Assembly: GCA_947176925.1 (NCBI GenBank)
Contig: CAMWSN010000004.1
Location: 1 to 37,809 of the forward strand
Direction: 5' to 3'
DNA from: an uncultured Porphyromonadaceae bacterium
GTDB lineage: Bacteria; Bacteroidota; Bacteroidia; Bacteroidales; Muribaculaceae
Length of the DNA stretch: 37,809 bases
Positions 1 to 6,835 of the stretch are shown in pieces; within the stretch, counting starts at the first letter, position 1, and each line of letters begins with the position of its first letter. The notes beneath the pieces were generated by a model. The model saw only the letters and a program-made list of their open reading frames with translations. It was not told where the DNA came from and did no database searches. Both the position numbers and the translations under genes were made by a program.

Positions 1-89
1 GCTTGCTGATAATCATTGAGACTCATTTGGCGCTCTGTCGGAGCCTCACATATCGCGGTCACTCTGTAGGTAGGGGTTGGTTCGCTCAT
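1..89 (-). CDS. Hypothetical prophage protein (N-terminal fragment)
   Basis: This is a leftward open frame that begins with ATG at 89 and runs off the window, so only 29 residues are visible (start MSEPTPTYRV). It begins two bases after the stop codon of the preceding gene, the tight spacing seen through the whole leftward operon, which is the main reason to accept it. No family can be recognised from so short a piece. Confidence 0.55.
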   Translation of the reverse strand, partial: MSEPTPTYRVTAICEAPTERQMSLNDYQQ

Positions 90-91
90 GG

Positions 92-553
92 TTAATCGTC
101 AGTCAGTTTATCAATTAGTTCCTCTGCCAGCAGGCGGGCATAGTCGGGGTCGGAGTCGTAGCGGTAAGTCTTGACGTCGTGCCATAGTCCGAAGAAGCGA
201 CCTTTGACTTGAACATGGATGCCGTCGTTTGTCTCCAGTGTGCGATACTCACGATGCAGAGTTGTGTTAGGGCTGCGGAGCGTGCGCAGGTCAATGAGGT
301 CAAAGTCGGATTCATAAGCGATGATTTTGTCATTGCAAACGGCATTATGTCTAATGCCCCGACAAAAGGGGCAATCGTCCCAGCCTATGCCGAGAACTAC
401 AGCGTCACAATGGTCCGCGTCAAGAAGATCCGCTCCAAGCCACCCCTCGTGAACCTCCGAGTAACATTGATGGCCATGTTGACTGAGGCGGAGGGCTATG
501 CGGTCAACTGCGTCAGATTGCGCCCGTTTGGGTACTGCGATAAATACGTTCAT
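92..553 (-). CDS. DUF4406-like / nucleoside deoxyribosyltransferase-fold protein
   Basis: This 153-residue protein opens with a beta strand (NVFIAVP) and a helix, followed by a stretch with a conserved-looking LLDADHCDAVVLGIGWDDC, then a Cys pair (CPFC) and an IIAYES strand. That order (strand, helix, 'aDavvlg.gW', strand) resembles DUF4406 and related nucleoside 2-deoxyribosyltransferase-like proteins, which phages often carry for nucleotide salvage or base modification. I infer the fold from the pattern only; the substrate is unknown and the catalytic residue is not certain. It lies at the distal end of the visible part of the leftward operon. Confidence 0.5.
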   Translation of the reverse strand: MNVFIAVPKRAQSDAVDRIALRLSQHGHQCYSEVHEGWLGADLLDADHCDAVVLGIGWDDCPFCRGIRHNAVCNDKIIAYESDFDLIDLRTLRSPNTTLHREYRTLETNDGIHVQVKGRFFGLWHDVKTYRYDSDPDYARLLAEELIDKLTDD

Positions 554-565
554 TGTAGATTATGA

Positions 566-697
566 TTATTTGTTGGTTTGGTTATTATGCGGTAAATAGT
601 CCATACAGAATCGGCGGGGATTGTCGGCCTTGCGACATTGCGGAGGGCGCTGAGGCTCGGTACATCCCTTGCCGTCAAAGAAAAAGCAGTCGGTCAT
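566..697 (-). CDS. Small Cys-rich protein (43 aa), translationally coupled
   Basis: This 43-residue frame starts MTDCFFFDGKGC and carries four cysteines at positions 4, 12, 21 and 31, a spacing that could bind one zinc ion. Its ATG overlaps the stop codon of the upstream 268-residue gene in an ATGA arrangement (694-697), which is strong evidence that it is translated by coupling. The stop at 566-568 lies 12 bases before the next start at 553. Function is unknown; small zinc-binding proteins are frequent in phage early regions. Confidence 0.6.
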   Translation of the reverse strand: MTDCFFFDGKGCTEPQRPPQCRKADNPRRFCMDYLPHNNQTNK

Positions 698-1500
698 ATC
701 TCTATCAGTCCTATTTGGTTGGCGAATACGGCAACCCAATCAGCAATGGGAAAGCGCGAGGATGCGGGGCGGTCGCCGATATAGAGTTCAAGCAGGGAAG
801 TCATGGCGCGGTATTGTCGGGGCAATAGGTTGGCTACATTGACCTCCCAACCGGCCGTCTTCGTCAGCTTGCGACTTTGCTTTTTGATATACCCGTTAAG
901 GGCGCGGGCGAGGATGATTGCCTGATAGGCTGCGTTCAACACCTGCATTGATTCCTCGTTGAGGTCGGGGTATTGGGTTTGGAGGTCGGCCAACAAAGCG
1001 GTCAACATCTTGCTCCATTGCTCTGAAAGCGCTTCCTCAAAGATGTAGGCGTTATCCAGGACTTCGCCGTTTTCAAGGTCAGCCTGAATCATTCGCGGCA
1101 AAGCTTTGAGATATGCCCGACGCAGATTGCGTATGGTTCGGGATAATTGGGCTATCTCCTTGTTGCGCTTGCTGCAAATGATGATAGTGTCGGCATAATC
1201 CCAAACGAGTTCGGCGATAGCAAACGGGATGTAGGCTATCTTGGTGCGCTCCTGCTCGCTGATGGAGCGGTTTATTTTCTCGTTGGCCGCTGCTGAGGCG
1301 AAGTCTTTTCTCTGACGTTGCTGGCGACGCACGGAGCTGATGATATCCTGAGCTGAGGCCGTTGTCGGGATAGGCTTGGCCACGGGAGAGGAATAAAGCG
1401 GCTCGGCGCTTGCCACAAGGGAGAAGTCATTCCTCAGCAGTGCAAACAACTCGGCTTGCTCCGAGGGGTTAATCGTTGTAGTCTTGGCGCTCGGTGTCAT
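694..1500 (-). CDS. Hypothetical helical prophage protein
   Basis: This 268-residue protein is predominantly helical and has no motif that I recognise. The N-terminal 60 residues are Ser/Thr/Ala/Pro-rich and probably disordered; residues about 60-75 are Arg/Gln-rich. The frame could extend nine residues upstream to a TTG at 1527, but the first ATG is at 1500 and is preferred. The gene overlaps the 41-residue zinc-ribbon gene upstream (stop 1469-1471) by 32 bases and is followed by the coupled Cys-rich gene. Its position downstream of the replication genes suggests a DNA-metabolism or early role, but nothing in the sequence proves it. Confidence 0.7.
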   Translation of the reverse strand: MTPSAKTTTINPSEQAELFALLRNDFSLVASAEPLYSSPVAKPIPTTASAQDIISSVRRQQRQRKDFASAAANEKINRSISEQERTKIAYIPFAIAELVWDYADTIIICSKRNKEIAQLSRTIRNLRRAYLKALPRMIQADLENGEVLDNAYIFEEALSEQWSKMLTALLADLQTQYPDLNEESMQVLNAAYQAIILARALNGYIKKQSRKLTKTAGWEVNVANLLPRQYRAMTSLLELYIGDRPASSRFPIADWVAVFANQIGLIEI

Positions 1501-1594
1501 AGCAATACGGGCAATAATGGGTTTCAAGTTCAGATTCGGTGATGTCTCCGCCTATCATCCAAGCGTAGACTTCACATTCTTGACAGATTGGCAT
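1469..1594 (-). CDS. Small zinc-ribbon-like protein (41 aa)
   Basis: This short frame begins MPICQECEVYAWMIGGDITE and contains two CxxC knuckles (residues 4-7 and 28-31, the second as CPYC), separated by about 20 residues. That is the classic treble-clef or zinc-ribbon layout. It starts 28 bases after the end of the preceding gene (1622) and its 3' end overlaps the following gene by 32 bases. Two well-spaced knuckles in such a short frame are unlikely by chance, so I call it a gene. The partner or target is unknown. Confidence 0.6.
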   Translation of the reverse strand: MPICQECEVYAWMIGGDITESELETHYCPYCYDTERQDYND

Positions 1595-1621
1595 GGTCAG
1601 TGAATTTGATTTGGTTATTTT

Positions 1622-1888
1622 TCAGTCATAAGGGTTGTCTACTTCCATTGCGAGTTGAGCATTGACCTTGGCTATTGCACGCTGAACGCCCCTTAGCTCT
1701 CCTGAGACCTCGTCAAGAGTCAGCAAGGTAAATCGTATCGCTTCCTCGGCGTCAGGGTGATTGGCGGCAATTTCTATTAGCTGGTTCATTGTCGCCAAGA
1801 GGCCGTTGGCAATTACGATTGTCTTGCCAAGCGCTTCATGGAGGATAGCATGTTTCCCTTGCGGGGTTCTTTTGTCAGGTTGTGCCAT
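1622..1888 (-). CDS. Hypothetical small helical protein
   Basis: This 88-residue protein (MAQPDKRTPQ...) is almost entirely helical, with amphipathic helices around residues 14-42 and 46-80 and no cysteine or charged catalytic cluster. No family is recognised. It begins three bases after the stop of the DnaC-like loader, so it is co-translated with the replication genes and could be an accessory replication factor, but that is only guilt by position. Confidence 0.65.
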   Translation of the reverse strand: MAQPDKRTPQGKHAILHEALGKTIVIANGLLATMNQLIEIAANHPDAEEAIRFTLLTLDEVSGELRGVQRAIAKVNAQLAMEVDNPYD

Positions 1889-1891
1889 TGG

Positions 1892-2596
1892 TCAGAGGGT
1901 GTTTATTTCGGGGCGGTGGGTATAGCCGTCAAGGTGGACAAAGTTGAACATTTCGCCGCAACGGTCGTAGATTCTTTCGCCGTAGACCTCGCTGATTTGC
2001 TGAGGTGACAGATTGGTCGTGACGTGGGTTTGGAAGCGGTCACGCATATCGTAGCGGCGCAGAAGTAGGTCGCCGATAACGTTGGCGGAATTGGTGTAGT
2101 GGCCAGTAATGCGGTTCTCGGTGCCTATGTCGTCAATGCCGAGACGTTCAATGTTGATTATCTCGTGAAGTCCGGCTATACCCTTTTCGGCGTATGCGTC
2201 GCAGATGTCTATGGCTCGGCGTATGCGGATGCAGAACGGCAGCTCATGTCCTCGGTAGCCTATCGGTTCATCAGGGCGCACCTCGTAGCAGAACTTGTTG
2301 ACGATTTGCAGCAGCGTTGACTTGCCTGAGCCTATGCTGCCCCAAATCCAAAGTCCTTTGTCGTGGTCGTACTTGCCCGGCAGTCGCATACACCAGTTGA
2401 AAACGTCAAGGATAACGGGTTTCTGCTCCTCGTCAAGTTCATAGCCGGGGCATACCTCACGGGCAATTTCCATGAACCGAAGTTTAGCCCGTAGGATTTG
2501 GGCGTCGCTTAATTCCGCAGTCGGGCGTGACGGGGAGTTTTGCCGCAAGGCCGCTTGCAGGTCTGCCTGAGTTATTTCTTGGATTTCTTGTTTCAT
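1892..2596 (-). CDS. DnaC/IstB-type AAA+ ATPase, phage helicase loader
   Basis: This 234-residue AAA+ protein shows a Walker A motif GSIGSGKST (residues 86-94), a Walker B motif LGIDDIG (152-158), a sensor-1 Asn in TTN (193-195) and arginine-finger candidates in YGERIYDR (208, 212). This is the order of DnaC-like loaders, which place the replicative helicase on single-stranded DNA at a phage origin. It follows the replication initiator directly, the same pair as O-P in lambdoid phages. The annotated start overlaps the initiator gene by 113 bases. An internal ATG at 2473 (MEIAREVCP) would leave a 10-base gap instead, but the upstream residues look helical and family-like, so I keep the long form. 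Confidence 0.85.
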   Translation of the reverse strand: MKQEIQEITQADLQAALRQNSPSRPTAELSDAQILRAKLRFMEIAREVCPGYELDEEQKPVILDVFNWCMRLPGKYDHDKGLWIWGSIGSGKSTLLQIVNKFCYEVRPDEPIGYRGHELPFCIRIRRAIDICDAYAEKGIAGLHEIINIERLGIDDIGTENRITGHYTNSANVIGDLLLRRYDMRDRFQTHVTTNLSPQQISEVYGERIYDRCGEMFNFVHLDGYTHRPEINTL

Positions 2597-3578
2597 TTTG
2601 CGATGAATATTTTCGCTGACTTACCCAGCGGTTGAAGTGAGATTTGAAGTCGCTGATGTCGTGGTGGCGCTTGTCTTCGCGGATGCAGTGGTCGTGGAAA
2701 TCGCCTTTGAGCAATGTACACACGGCCTCAATGTCGCTTTGTAGATTCTTGGCAATAGCCTCAAGCCAAATCGGCGAATTTAAAGCCTCGGCCAAAAAAT
2801 CTTCAAAACTTGACGGCGGTGACGATGGCGGCTTTTCTTTATCTCCGTCAGGAGATTTCTTTTTATTTTCTTTTATTTTATTTTTATTAGCAGGCGTTTC
2901 GCAGGCGTTTCGCAGCCATTTCGCAGGCATTTTCAGTCCGTTTTGCTCGCAATATACTAACCGATAGTCAGTTGAATCAGGGCCTTTTCGCGAATTGCAA
3001 CTTTGGCAAAGGGGTTGAAGGTTGTCTATCCCATCACTCCCTCCCTGGTATATCGGAACAATATGGTCTTTGACTAATTTTGCCTCATCGCTGCTTGCGC
3101 CACATATAACGCAATGCCCGAAGAAGTCTTTCAGTTCCTCCCATTCCTCTTTACTATGCGTTCCTTTAGTTCGGGCAATCGCCAATCTCTCGCTTCGCGT
3201 AGCGGCGTGGCTGTCAGATGTGTTCCATTTAGAGGAAGCCGATTCCCTGGCTTTGCTGCTTTTTTCATCCTTGACGGCCATTCGCTGAGAGAAACTTTCG
3301 GAGTAGAAGCACTTACCATCCTCGGTAAAGGCAAATAACCCAAAATCCTCAACGACGGATTTAATTAGCGAGGCGTCAACACGAAGGTCAAAGGCTATCA
3401 TATTATAATCTTTGACACTCATATAATCATCCTCATCTCTAAGCCGTTCAAGAATCATAAAGAAAACACCGTAGCCGGCAGCGCCGTGACGCATACGCAG
3501 ACGTATCAGCTTATCGGAATTGCGCGCATTGGAGTCGTGGGAGAAGTATCGCGCCGATTCTTTACGTTTTGCAGCCAT
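2484..3578 (-). CDS. Phage replication initiator (DUF4373/Lin1244-like) with internal HNH domain
   Basis: This 364-residue protein begins with a DUF4373-type winged-helix domain (residues about 8-118: ARYFSHDSNARNSDKL, YGVFFMILERLRD), the DNA-binding module of DnaD/initiator-like phage proteins. Residues about 125-227 form a complete HNH nuclease module: C156/C159, the DHIVP core at 171-175, and C191/C194 followed by Asn195. A Lys/Asn-rich linker (232-250) follows and then a C-terminal helical region (FEDFLAEALNS to FKSHFNRW). The linker DNA holds the likely origin (2858-2933). The protein presumably melts the origin and recruits the downstream DnaC-like loader. The HNH insertion is unusual and could be a nickase or a domesticated homing module. 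Confidence 0.8.
   Translation of the reverse strand: MAAKRKESARYFSHDSNARNSDKLIRLRMRHGAAGYGVFFMILERLRDEDDYMSVKDYNMIAFDLRVDASLIKSVVEDFGLFAFTEDGKCFYSESFSQRMAVKDEKSSKARESASSKWNTSDSHAATRSERLAIARTKGTHSKEEWEELKDFFGHCVICGASSDEAKLVKDHIVPIYQGGSDGIDNLQPLCQSCNSRKGPDSTDYRLVYCEQNGLKMPAKWLRNACETPANKNKIKENKKKSPDGDKEKPPSSPPSSFEDFLAEALNSPIWLEAIAKNLQSDIEAVCTLLKGDFHDHCIREDKRHHDISDFKSHFNRWVSQRKYSSQNETRNPRNNSGRPASGLAAKLPVTPDCGIKRRPNPTG
2858..2933. repeat. Candidate replication origin: four 11-bp iterons beside an AT-rich tract
   Basis: Four head-to-tail copies of an 11-bp unit lie at 2890-2900, 2901-2911 (both gcaggcgtttc), 2912-2922 (gcagccatttc) and 2923-2933 (gcaggcatttt). A run of about 30 almost pure T/A bases at 2858-2889 is directly adjacent. 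All of this is inside the initiator gene. The 11-bp period keeps the sites on one face of the helix, and since 11 is not a multiple of three the repeat is not explained by a protein repeat. The layout copies the lambda ori within gene O (iterons plus AT-rich melting region). That it works as an origin is inferred. Confidence 0.6.
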
Positions 3579-3593
3579 TGTTGTGATGGTTAT

Positions 3594-3749
3594 TCATTTG
3601 TCAAGTCGTTTTTTGATGGTTGAAACATCCCGCCTAAGCAATCTCAGGGCATTGGCGGTGCGGGTATCGTCGCGGTCGGCCTTGCAATAGGCGGCTACGC
3701 GCTCCATGTGCGCCAGTGCGCCTTTGATTATGTAGTCGGGTATTTCCAT
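3594..3749 (-). CDS. Hypothetical small basic protein (51 aa)
   Basis: This 51-residue frame begins MEIPDYIIKGALAHMERVAA and ends in a basic helix rich in Arg/Lys (LRLLRRDVSTIKKRLDK). It sits between recT and the replication initiator, with its stop 15 bases before the initiator's ATG. It has no recognisable domain. Composition and spacing match the surrounding operon genes, so I consider it real but of unknown function. Confidence 0.55.
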   Translation of the reverse strand: MEIPDYIIKGALAHMERVAAYCKADRDDTRTANALRLLRRDVSTIKKRLDK

Positions 3750-3817
3750 TGTCGTTTGTTTTAAAAGCCGCCCATATCCTCACGGACGGAGGCGGAGAAA
3801 ATAATACTTATGACTAA

Positions 3818-4759
3818 TTATATTTCTTCAAACTCAACTTCCTCGTCAAAGGAGTCTTGCTTCGGGGCGGCTTTCTGCTCGGCGATCCAATTTTGCTCGG
3901 CTTTTTCGTCGTAGTCAAAAGCGGCCTCCACCACTTTCATGCGCTCCTCAGAGATTGAACCTTTGGGGAGAGATTTGAAGCCACGGCGAAGCACCGTCTT
4001 ACGTGCCATTTCAAGAAAGTCAGTGTCCCAGGGTGTCGGCACCGGTTTGCCATCCTTGTCTTTTTTACCCGTAGACGGAGAGCGACGCATAATAGCATCC
4101 ACTTCGGCGGCGGTCATGTTGTCAAACAACTTCGTTCCGTCAGTAAGCTCCGCTACCCAATACCCGCCGAGGTATTTTTCTTTAGTGCGCTCGCCCCACG
4201 GATTAGGCTTGTGTATGAGCTTTTCTTCCGTGCCGTGCTGCATTTCAAATACGTCATCCTCAAACACGTTGAAAGCTTCTATCTTTTTGACGTGTCCGGT
4301 ATTGGCGAGTAAGTCAGTCATACCCATATAAGAGGGCATGAACTGAACCTTGCCCTTGAACGGAACGAGGTAGCCTTGTTTGAGTGTGGGCGATAGAGAT
4401 AAGCCGGATAGCGCAACGTTTTTGAGAGCATTGACAAACTCCATCGGGTATTTCTGCGCACATGAGATAAGGAAGTTGTTTGTGAGCATTGCCTGAGCCG
4501 CATAGGTGATTTCCCGCTGCATTATGCGGTCGGCTTCTTTGGGGTCTTTGAACGCTGCCTTAAAGGACTCCCAGGGTTGTGCAAAAAGATTCTTGATTCC
4601 TTGTAGCTCGGCGGGCAGTTTGCCTATTGCCGTGCGCACAAGCTCAGGTGAGTATTCTTGCTTTTTCACCACTGCGGTAGTGGTCTCTGCCTTTGGTTGC
4701 TCGGCGGGTTGTGCCTGAACATCCATAAGCGTAGGTTGGTTGGTCTGTTCGGTTGACAT
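3818..4759 (-). CDS. recT: RecT family single-strand annealing protein
   Basis: This 313-residue protein matches the RecT family over residues about 35-270: an N-terminal helix before the LPAELQGIKNLF segment, the LISCAQKYPMEFVNALKNVALSGLSLSPTL-type core (given here in part: NALKNVALSGLSLSPT), the GYLVPF and QFMPSYMGMTDLL strands, and the ARKTVLRRGFKSLPK helix. The C-terminus is an acidic tail (DEEVEFEEI), typical of proteins that contact SSB or limit DNA binding. RecT anneals complementary single strands made by its partner exonuclease. The RecE-like nuclease is encoded one gene upstream, which supports the call. It probably serves phage recombination and circularisation. Confidence 0.92.
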   Translation of the reverse strand: MSTEQTNQPTLMDVQAQPAEQPKAETTTAVVKKQEYSPELVRTAIGKLPAELQGIKNLFAQPWESFKAAFKDPKEADRIMQREITYAAQAMLTNNFLISCAQKYPMEFVNALKNVALSGLSLSPTLKQGYLVPFKGKVQFMPSYMGMTDLLANTGHVKKIEAFNVFEDDVFEMQHGTEEKLIHKPNPWGERTKEKYLGGYWVAELTDGTKLFDNMTAAEVDAIMRRSPSTGKKDKDGKPVPTPWDTDFLEMARKTVLRRGFKSLPKGSISEERMKVVEAAFDYDEKAEQNWIAEQKAAPKQDSFDEEVEFEEI

Positions 4760-4761
4760 TG

Positions 4762-5145
4762 TTATAGTTTGTCTGCGAGTTTTGATAAGATTGTTTTGAG
4801 TAAGTCTTTTGTTGATGGGTCGGAGGTCTTATCCTCGTTCTCTTTGGTTGGGGTTTCGCCTTGCTTGGATTTTTCAAGTGCGGAAATTAGCGAGATAGCG
4901 GCGATTGGATTTTCTTTTGCGGTCAATGCGCCTTTGCATACATTAACCCACTCTGGGTTTTCAAACATAACTGCGAGCAATGCACCAATAAGGGTTAGGC
5001 TCTTGCCGAAAAGAGTGTTTATTGATATGCAGTTGTCGGTAGCTATGCACAGCACTGCGCGTTGCTCCTTGTTTTCTTCTTGCCACTTGTGCATGTCCTT
5101 GACCCATGCGGGTTCATAGGGGGGGGTAGTTTGTTTCTGTTCCAT
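4762..5145 (-). CDS. Hypothetical protein between recE and recT
   Basis: This 127-residue protein has a Pro/Tyr-containing N-terminus, a central hydrophobic segment (residues about 48-62, LTLIGALLAVMF) that may be a buried helix rather than a membrane span, and a Lys/Glu-rich C-terminal tail. No family is recognised. It lies between the two recombination genes, with two bases to the recT start, so it may be an accessory recombination factor. Codons 7-9 contain a run of eight C on the coding strand (G8 on the plus strand, 5119-5126), a potential slippage site near the start of the gene. Confidence 0.6.
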   Translation of the reverse strand: MEQKQTTPPYEPAWVKDMHKWQEENKEQRAVLCIATDNCISINTLFGKSLTLIGALLAVMFENPEWVNVCKGALTAKENPIAAISLISALEKSKQGETPTKENEDKTSDPSTKDLLKTILSKLADKL

Positions 5146-5165
5146 TTTGATTGAAGTGATAGTGA

Positions 5166-6104
5166 TTAATATTCGTCAATGAATTTGTTCTGATAATACC
5201 TCGGCGGCTCAATCTCCATTATGCGGTATTTGTCGCCGGGAATGAATGTTTCTGCTCCGGGACACTCGCCTGACTTGACGCATTTTGTGTGCAACTCCAA
5301 AAGCCGCTCAAACTCCATTGCGCCGGGACCGGGAATAAGCATATCCCACTCCTTTTGATAGCGGTAGCCATAGTTAGCCATATTGACCATCACGCAGTCG
5401 TAGGGGGCTTGCTTTTGCACGAACACAAGGTAAAATTCAACCCACTTGCCCGTGACTTTATGATACACCCACTGATACTGAGCGGCGGATATATGGTAGC
5501 CATAGCGGAGAATTGTGCGGTTGATACTTTCCTCGGTCAAGTCGTCAAGCGTGGTAGACTTCCAATCCACAATCTTTTTCGGGGTCAGCAGGTCGGGGCG
5601 TATCTTGATTTTGACGCCGTCCTCGGTCTCGTAGAATATACTGACTTCGGGCTTGCCCCACTTCAGCAACATACGGACTTGCTCGGAAGTCGCACCGCAG
5701 TTGTACATCAGCGAGGTCAACATACCGGTCAACGCTTCCTTGTCCTCACGGCTGACAATCACGCTACCTTGCGTTTTCTCGGCAAAGTCAAGATATGCTT
5801 GCTGGTAAGCGAGAGTGTTGTTTCCGTAAGGTTTGCCCGTGGTCTTGTTGATAGGCGGATCAAAGACAACAACGGCGTCAAGCACGTCATTGACCGAACC
5901 ACCCTGCCCCATTCCTGCCATGCAGCCATGGAAAAGCGAGCCGAAGCGCATTGCGTCGGTTTCTTCATGCGGGTGTTCAAGCATAAACTTATAATGCCGT
6001 GGCGATTTCAAGTACCACTTTAACTGCGAACTTGAAAGATACTCATTATAAGGTGCTGAGTGGTGATAGTCCTCGTTGGGTAGATTGTGGATAATTTGGG
6101 TCAT
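5166..6104 (-). CDS. RecE-like PD-(D/E)XK exonuclease
   Basis: This 312-residue protein has the order of RecE/YqaJ-type nucleases: the N-terminal SSSQLKWYLKSPRHYKFML helix, FGSLFHGCM (residues about 54-62), then PEVSIFYETEDGVKIKIRPDLL with the metal-binding Glu and Asp, the VDWKST motif carrying the catalytic Lys, and a QYQWVY helix. Such enzymes degrade one strand from double-stranded ends so that the RecT protein can anneal the exposed strand. The recT gene lies two genes downstream in the same operon, and the pair forms a phage recombinase system. Length fits stand-alone phage RecE domains, not the long E. coli RecE. Confidence 0.85.
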   Translation of the reverse strand: MTQIIHNLPNEDYHHSAPYNEYLSSSQLKWYLKSPRHYKFMLEHPHEETDAMRFGSLFHGCMAGMGQGGSVNDVLDAVVVFDPPINKTTGKPYGNNTLAYQQAYLDFAEKTQGSVIVSREDKEALTGMLTSLMYNCGATSEQVRMLLKWGKPEVSIFYETEDGVKIKIRPDLLTPKKIVDWKSTTLDDLTEESINRTILRYGYHISAAQYQWVYHKVTGKWVEFYLVFVQKQAPYDCVMVNMANYGYRYQKEWDMLIPGPGAMEFERLLELHTKCVKSGECPGAETFIPGDKYRIMEIEPPRYYQNKFIDEY

Positions 6105-6401
6105 TTAAAACTTTATTTTGTGTACTTTTGTGTATTCTCCTTCAAGGTGAATCTTATACCCTCGGCACTCCAGCCATCGCTTTGCGCGTGTCATAAGCTG
6201 TATGACCTCAACCGGGTCTTTGCCGTCAAATTTAGGGTCGTGGGAATTACCCCCCCCGATTTGAGCCTTAAGCGCTTTATTTTCACGCAGTTTGGCTTTT
6301 ATGCACTCGTTGCAGGTTTCGGCGGGTTGACCCCAGCGGGTGAGTCTGAACGCGGCTTTTGGCAACTCGCGTCCGCAGATTTTACAGATTCTTGTTTCCA
6401 T
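6105..6401 (-). CDS. Small zinc-finger protein upstream of recE
   Basis: This 98-residue protein starts METRICKICGRELP and contains two CxxC pairs (residues 5-8 and 29-32, the second as CNEC), a basic helix (AKLRENKALKAQ), a short Gly run, and a C-terminal domain containing RAKRWLECRGYKI. The frame stays open further upstream to 6578, but that part covers a tRNA-like gene, so ATG 6401 is the sensible start. The stop codon directly precedes the ATG of the exonuclease. Eight C on the plus strand (6250-6257) encode the Gly run and may slip. It probably binds nucleic acid. Confidence 0.7.
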   Translation of the reverse strand: METRICKICGRELPKAAFRLTRWGQPAETCNECIKAKLRENKALKAQIGGGNSHDPKFDGKDPVEVIQLMTRAKRWLECRGYKIHLEGEYTKVHKIKF

Positions 6402-6434
6402 ACTTAGATAAAAATTGATTGATTGAAAAATTAG

Positions 6435-6512
6435 TGAGGCGAGCGGGATTTGAACCCGCATCGCACCGGGCTGTCGTCTCCGGTGGATTCTGACCAGTTG
6501 AACTATCACCTC
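6435..6512 (-). tRNA. tRNA-like element 1 (enlarged anticodon arm, no anticodon assignable)
   Basis: The 78-nt leftward element pairs into a seven-base acceptor stem (GAGGTGA with TCGCCTC, one G-U), a D arm (GTTC/GAAT) and a canonical T arm (GCGGG, TTCAAAT, CCCGC) with discriminator A. The anticodon arm is wrong: a perfect six-base stem CACCGG/CCGGTG closes a ten-base loop AGACGACAGC that has no U at position 33, so no anticodon can be read. Read on the opposite strand the loop contains CTGTCGT, an Asp-like loop, as if the hairpin had been inverted. It may be a degenerate tRNA-Asp or a tRNA mimic. CCA is not encoded. Confidence 0.55.
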
Positions 6513-6519
6513 AAATGGG

Positions 6520-6625
6520 TGGAGGCAGCGGGCACTGACCCCGCGGAACGACGCATAATAATATTCCTTTATAACCAAATTTCACGTTTATGAGCTTCTG
6601 CGTCATTCATCCGGCTCTTGCCTCC
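6520..6625 (-). ncRNA. tRNA-like element 2 (acceptor and T-arm geometry, replaced interior)
   Basis: This 106-nt segment has a perfect seven-base acceptor-like stem (GGAGGCA with TGCCTCC, then A and CCCA). A T-arm-like hairpin (GCGGG, loop GTCAGTG, CCCGC) is placed exactly next to the acceptor 3' strand, and a five-base variable region (GTTCC) precedes it. Where the anticodon arm should be, a six-base stem GACGCA/TGCGTC encloses a loop of about 44 AT-rich bases. The T loop lacks the TTC consensus. It is seven bases from element 1. I read it as a tRNA-derived or tRNA-mimicking RNA; it is not expected to decode. Confidence 0.4.
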
Positions 6626-6763
6626 AGGTACGCGCCTAATCTCACGACTTGGCGCGAAAAATGTAAATATTCTGGTCACATTATCCTATATTAGGTAACA
6701 ATATCTATAAATGGAATCACTTTCGCACCTCTGTGCAGGAGTCCTCACGGATTGTCCCTTTTG
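6626..6763 (-). other. Non-coding spacer with small hairpins, between tRNA-Cys and tRNA-like element 2
   Basis: I see no supported gene here. The stretch has a six-base stem CGCGCC/GGCGCG (6631-6656, 14-base loop) and a compact hairpin GCAC-CTCT-GTGC (6725-6736), separated by an AT-rich tract. Leftward transcription of the tRNA cluster must cross it, so the hairpins may guide processing. A short plus-strand frame of 34 codons (6590-6694) crosses it antisense to element 2 but has no other support. Confidence 0.35.
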
Positions 6764-6834
6764 AAGTCGCGGGGAGAATCGAACTCCCGATGATGGTTTT
6801 GCAGACCATTGCCTTACCACTTGGCTACGCGACC
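6764..6834 (-). tRNA. tRNA-Cys (GCA)
   Basis: The 71-nt element folds into a full cloverleaf: acceptor GGTCGCG with CGCGACT (terminal G-U), D arm GCC..GGC, anticodon stem ATGGT/ACCAT with loop CTGCAAA giving anticodon GCA, and T arm GGGAG-TTCGATT-CTCCC. CCA is not encoded, as in many Bacteroidota tRNAs. It is a normal, probably functional, prophage-borne tRNA and serves as an internal control for the abnormal elements beside it. Confidence 0.9.
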
Positions 6835-6835
6835 A

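Noticed and set aside
5289-6023. 244-aa plus-strand frame opposite the RecE-like gene
   Set aside because: It is a shadow of a well-supported nuclease gene with intact motifs.
6402-6578. Upstream extension of the zinc-finger gene frame to 6578
   Set aside because: The added residues come from tRNA-like element 1 and its spacer; ATG 6401 directly gives the CxxC protein.
6520-6625. Truncated tmRNA
   Set aside because: The element is about 106 bases, has no tag-coding region and the T loop lacks the TTC consensus.
6690-6763. Possible hammerhead-type ribozyme (GTGAGGA ... GAAA on the minus strand)
   Set aside because: The first core C is G and the stem II geometry has five unpaired bases; the core requirements are not met.
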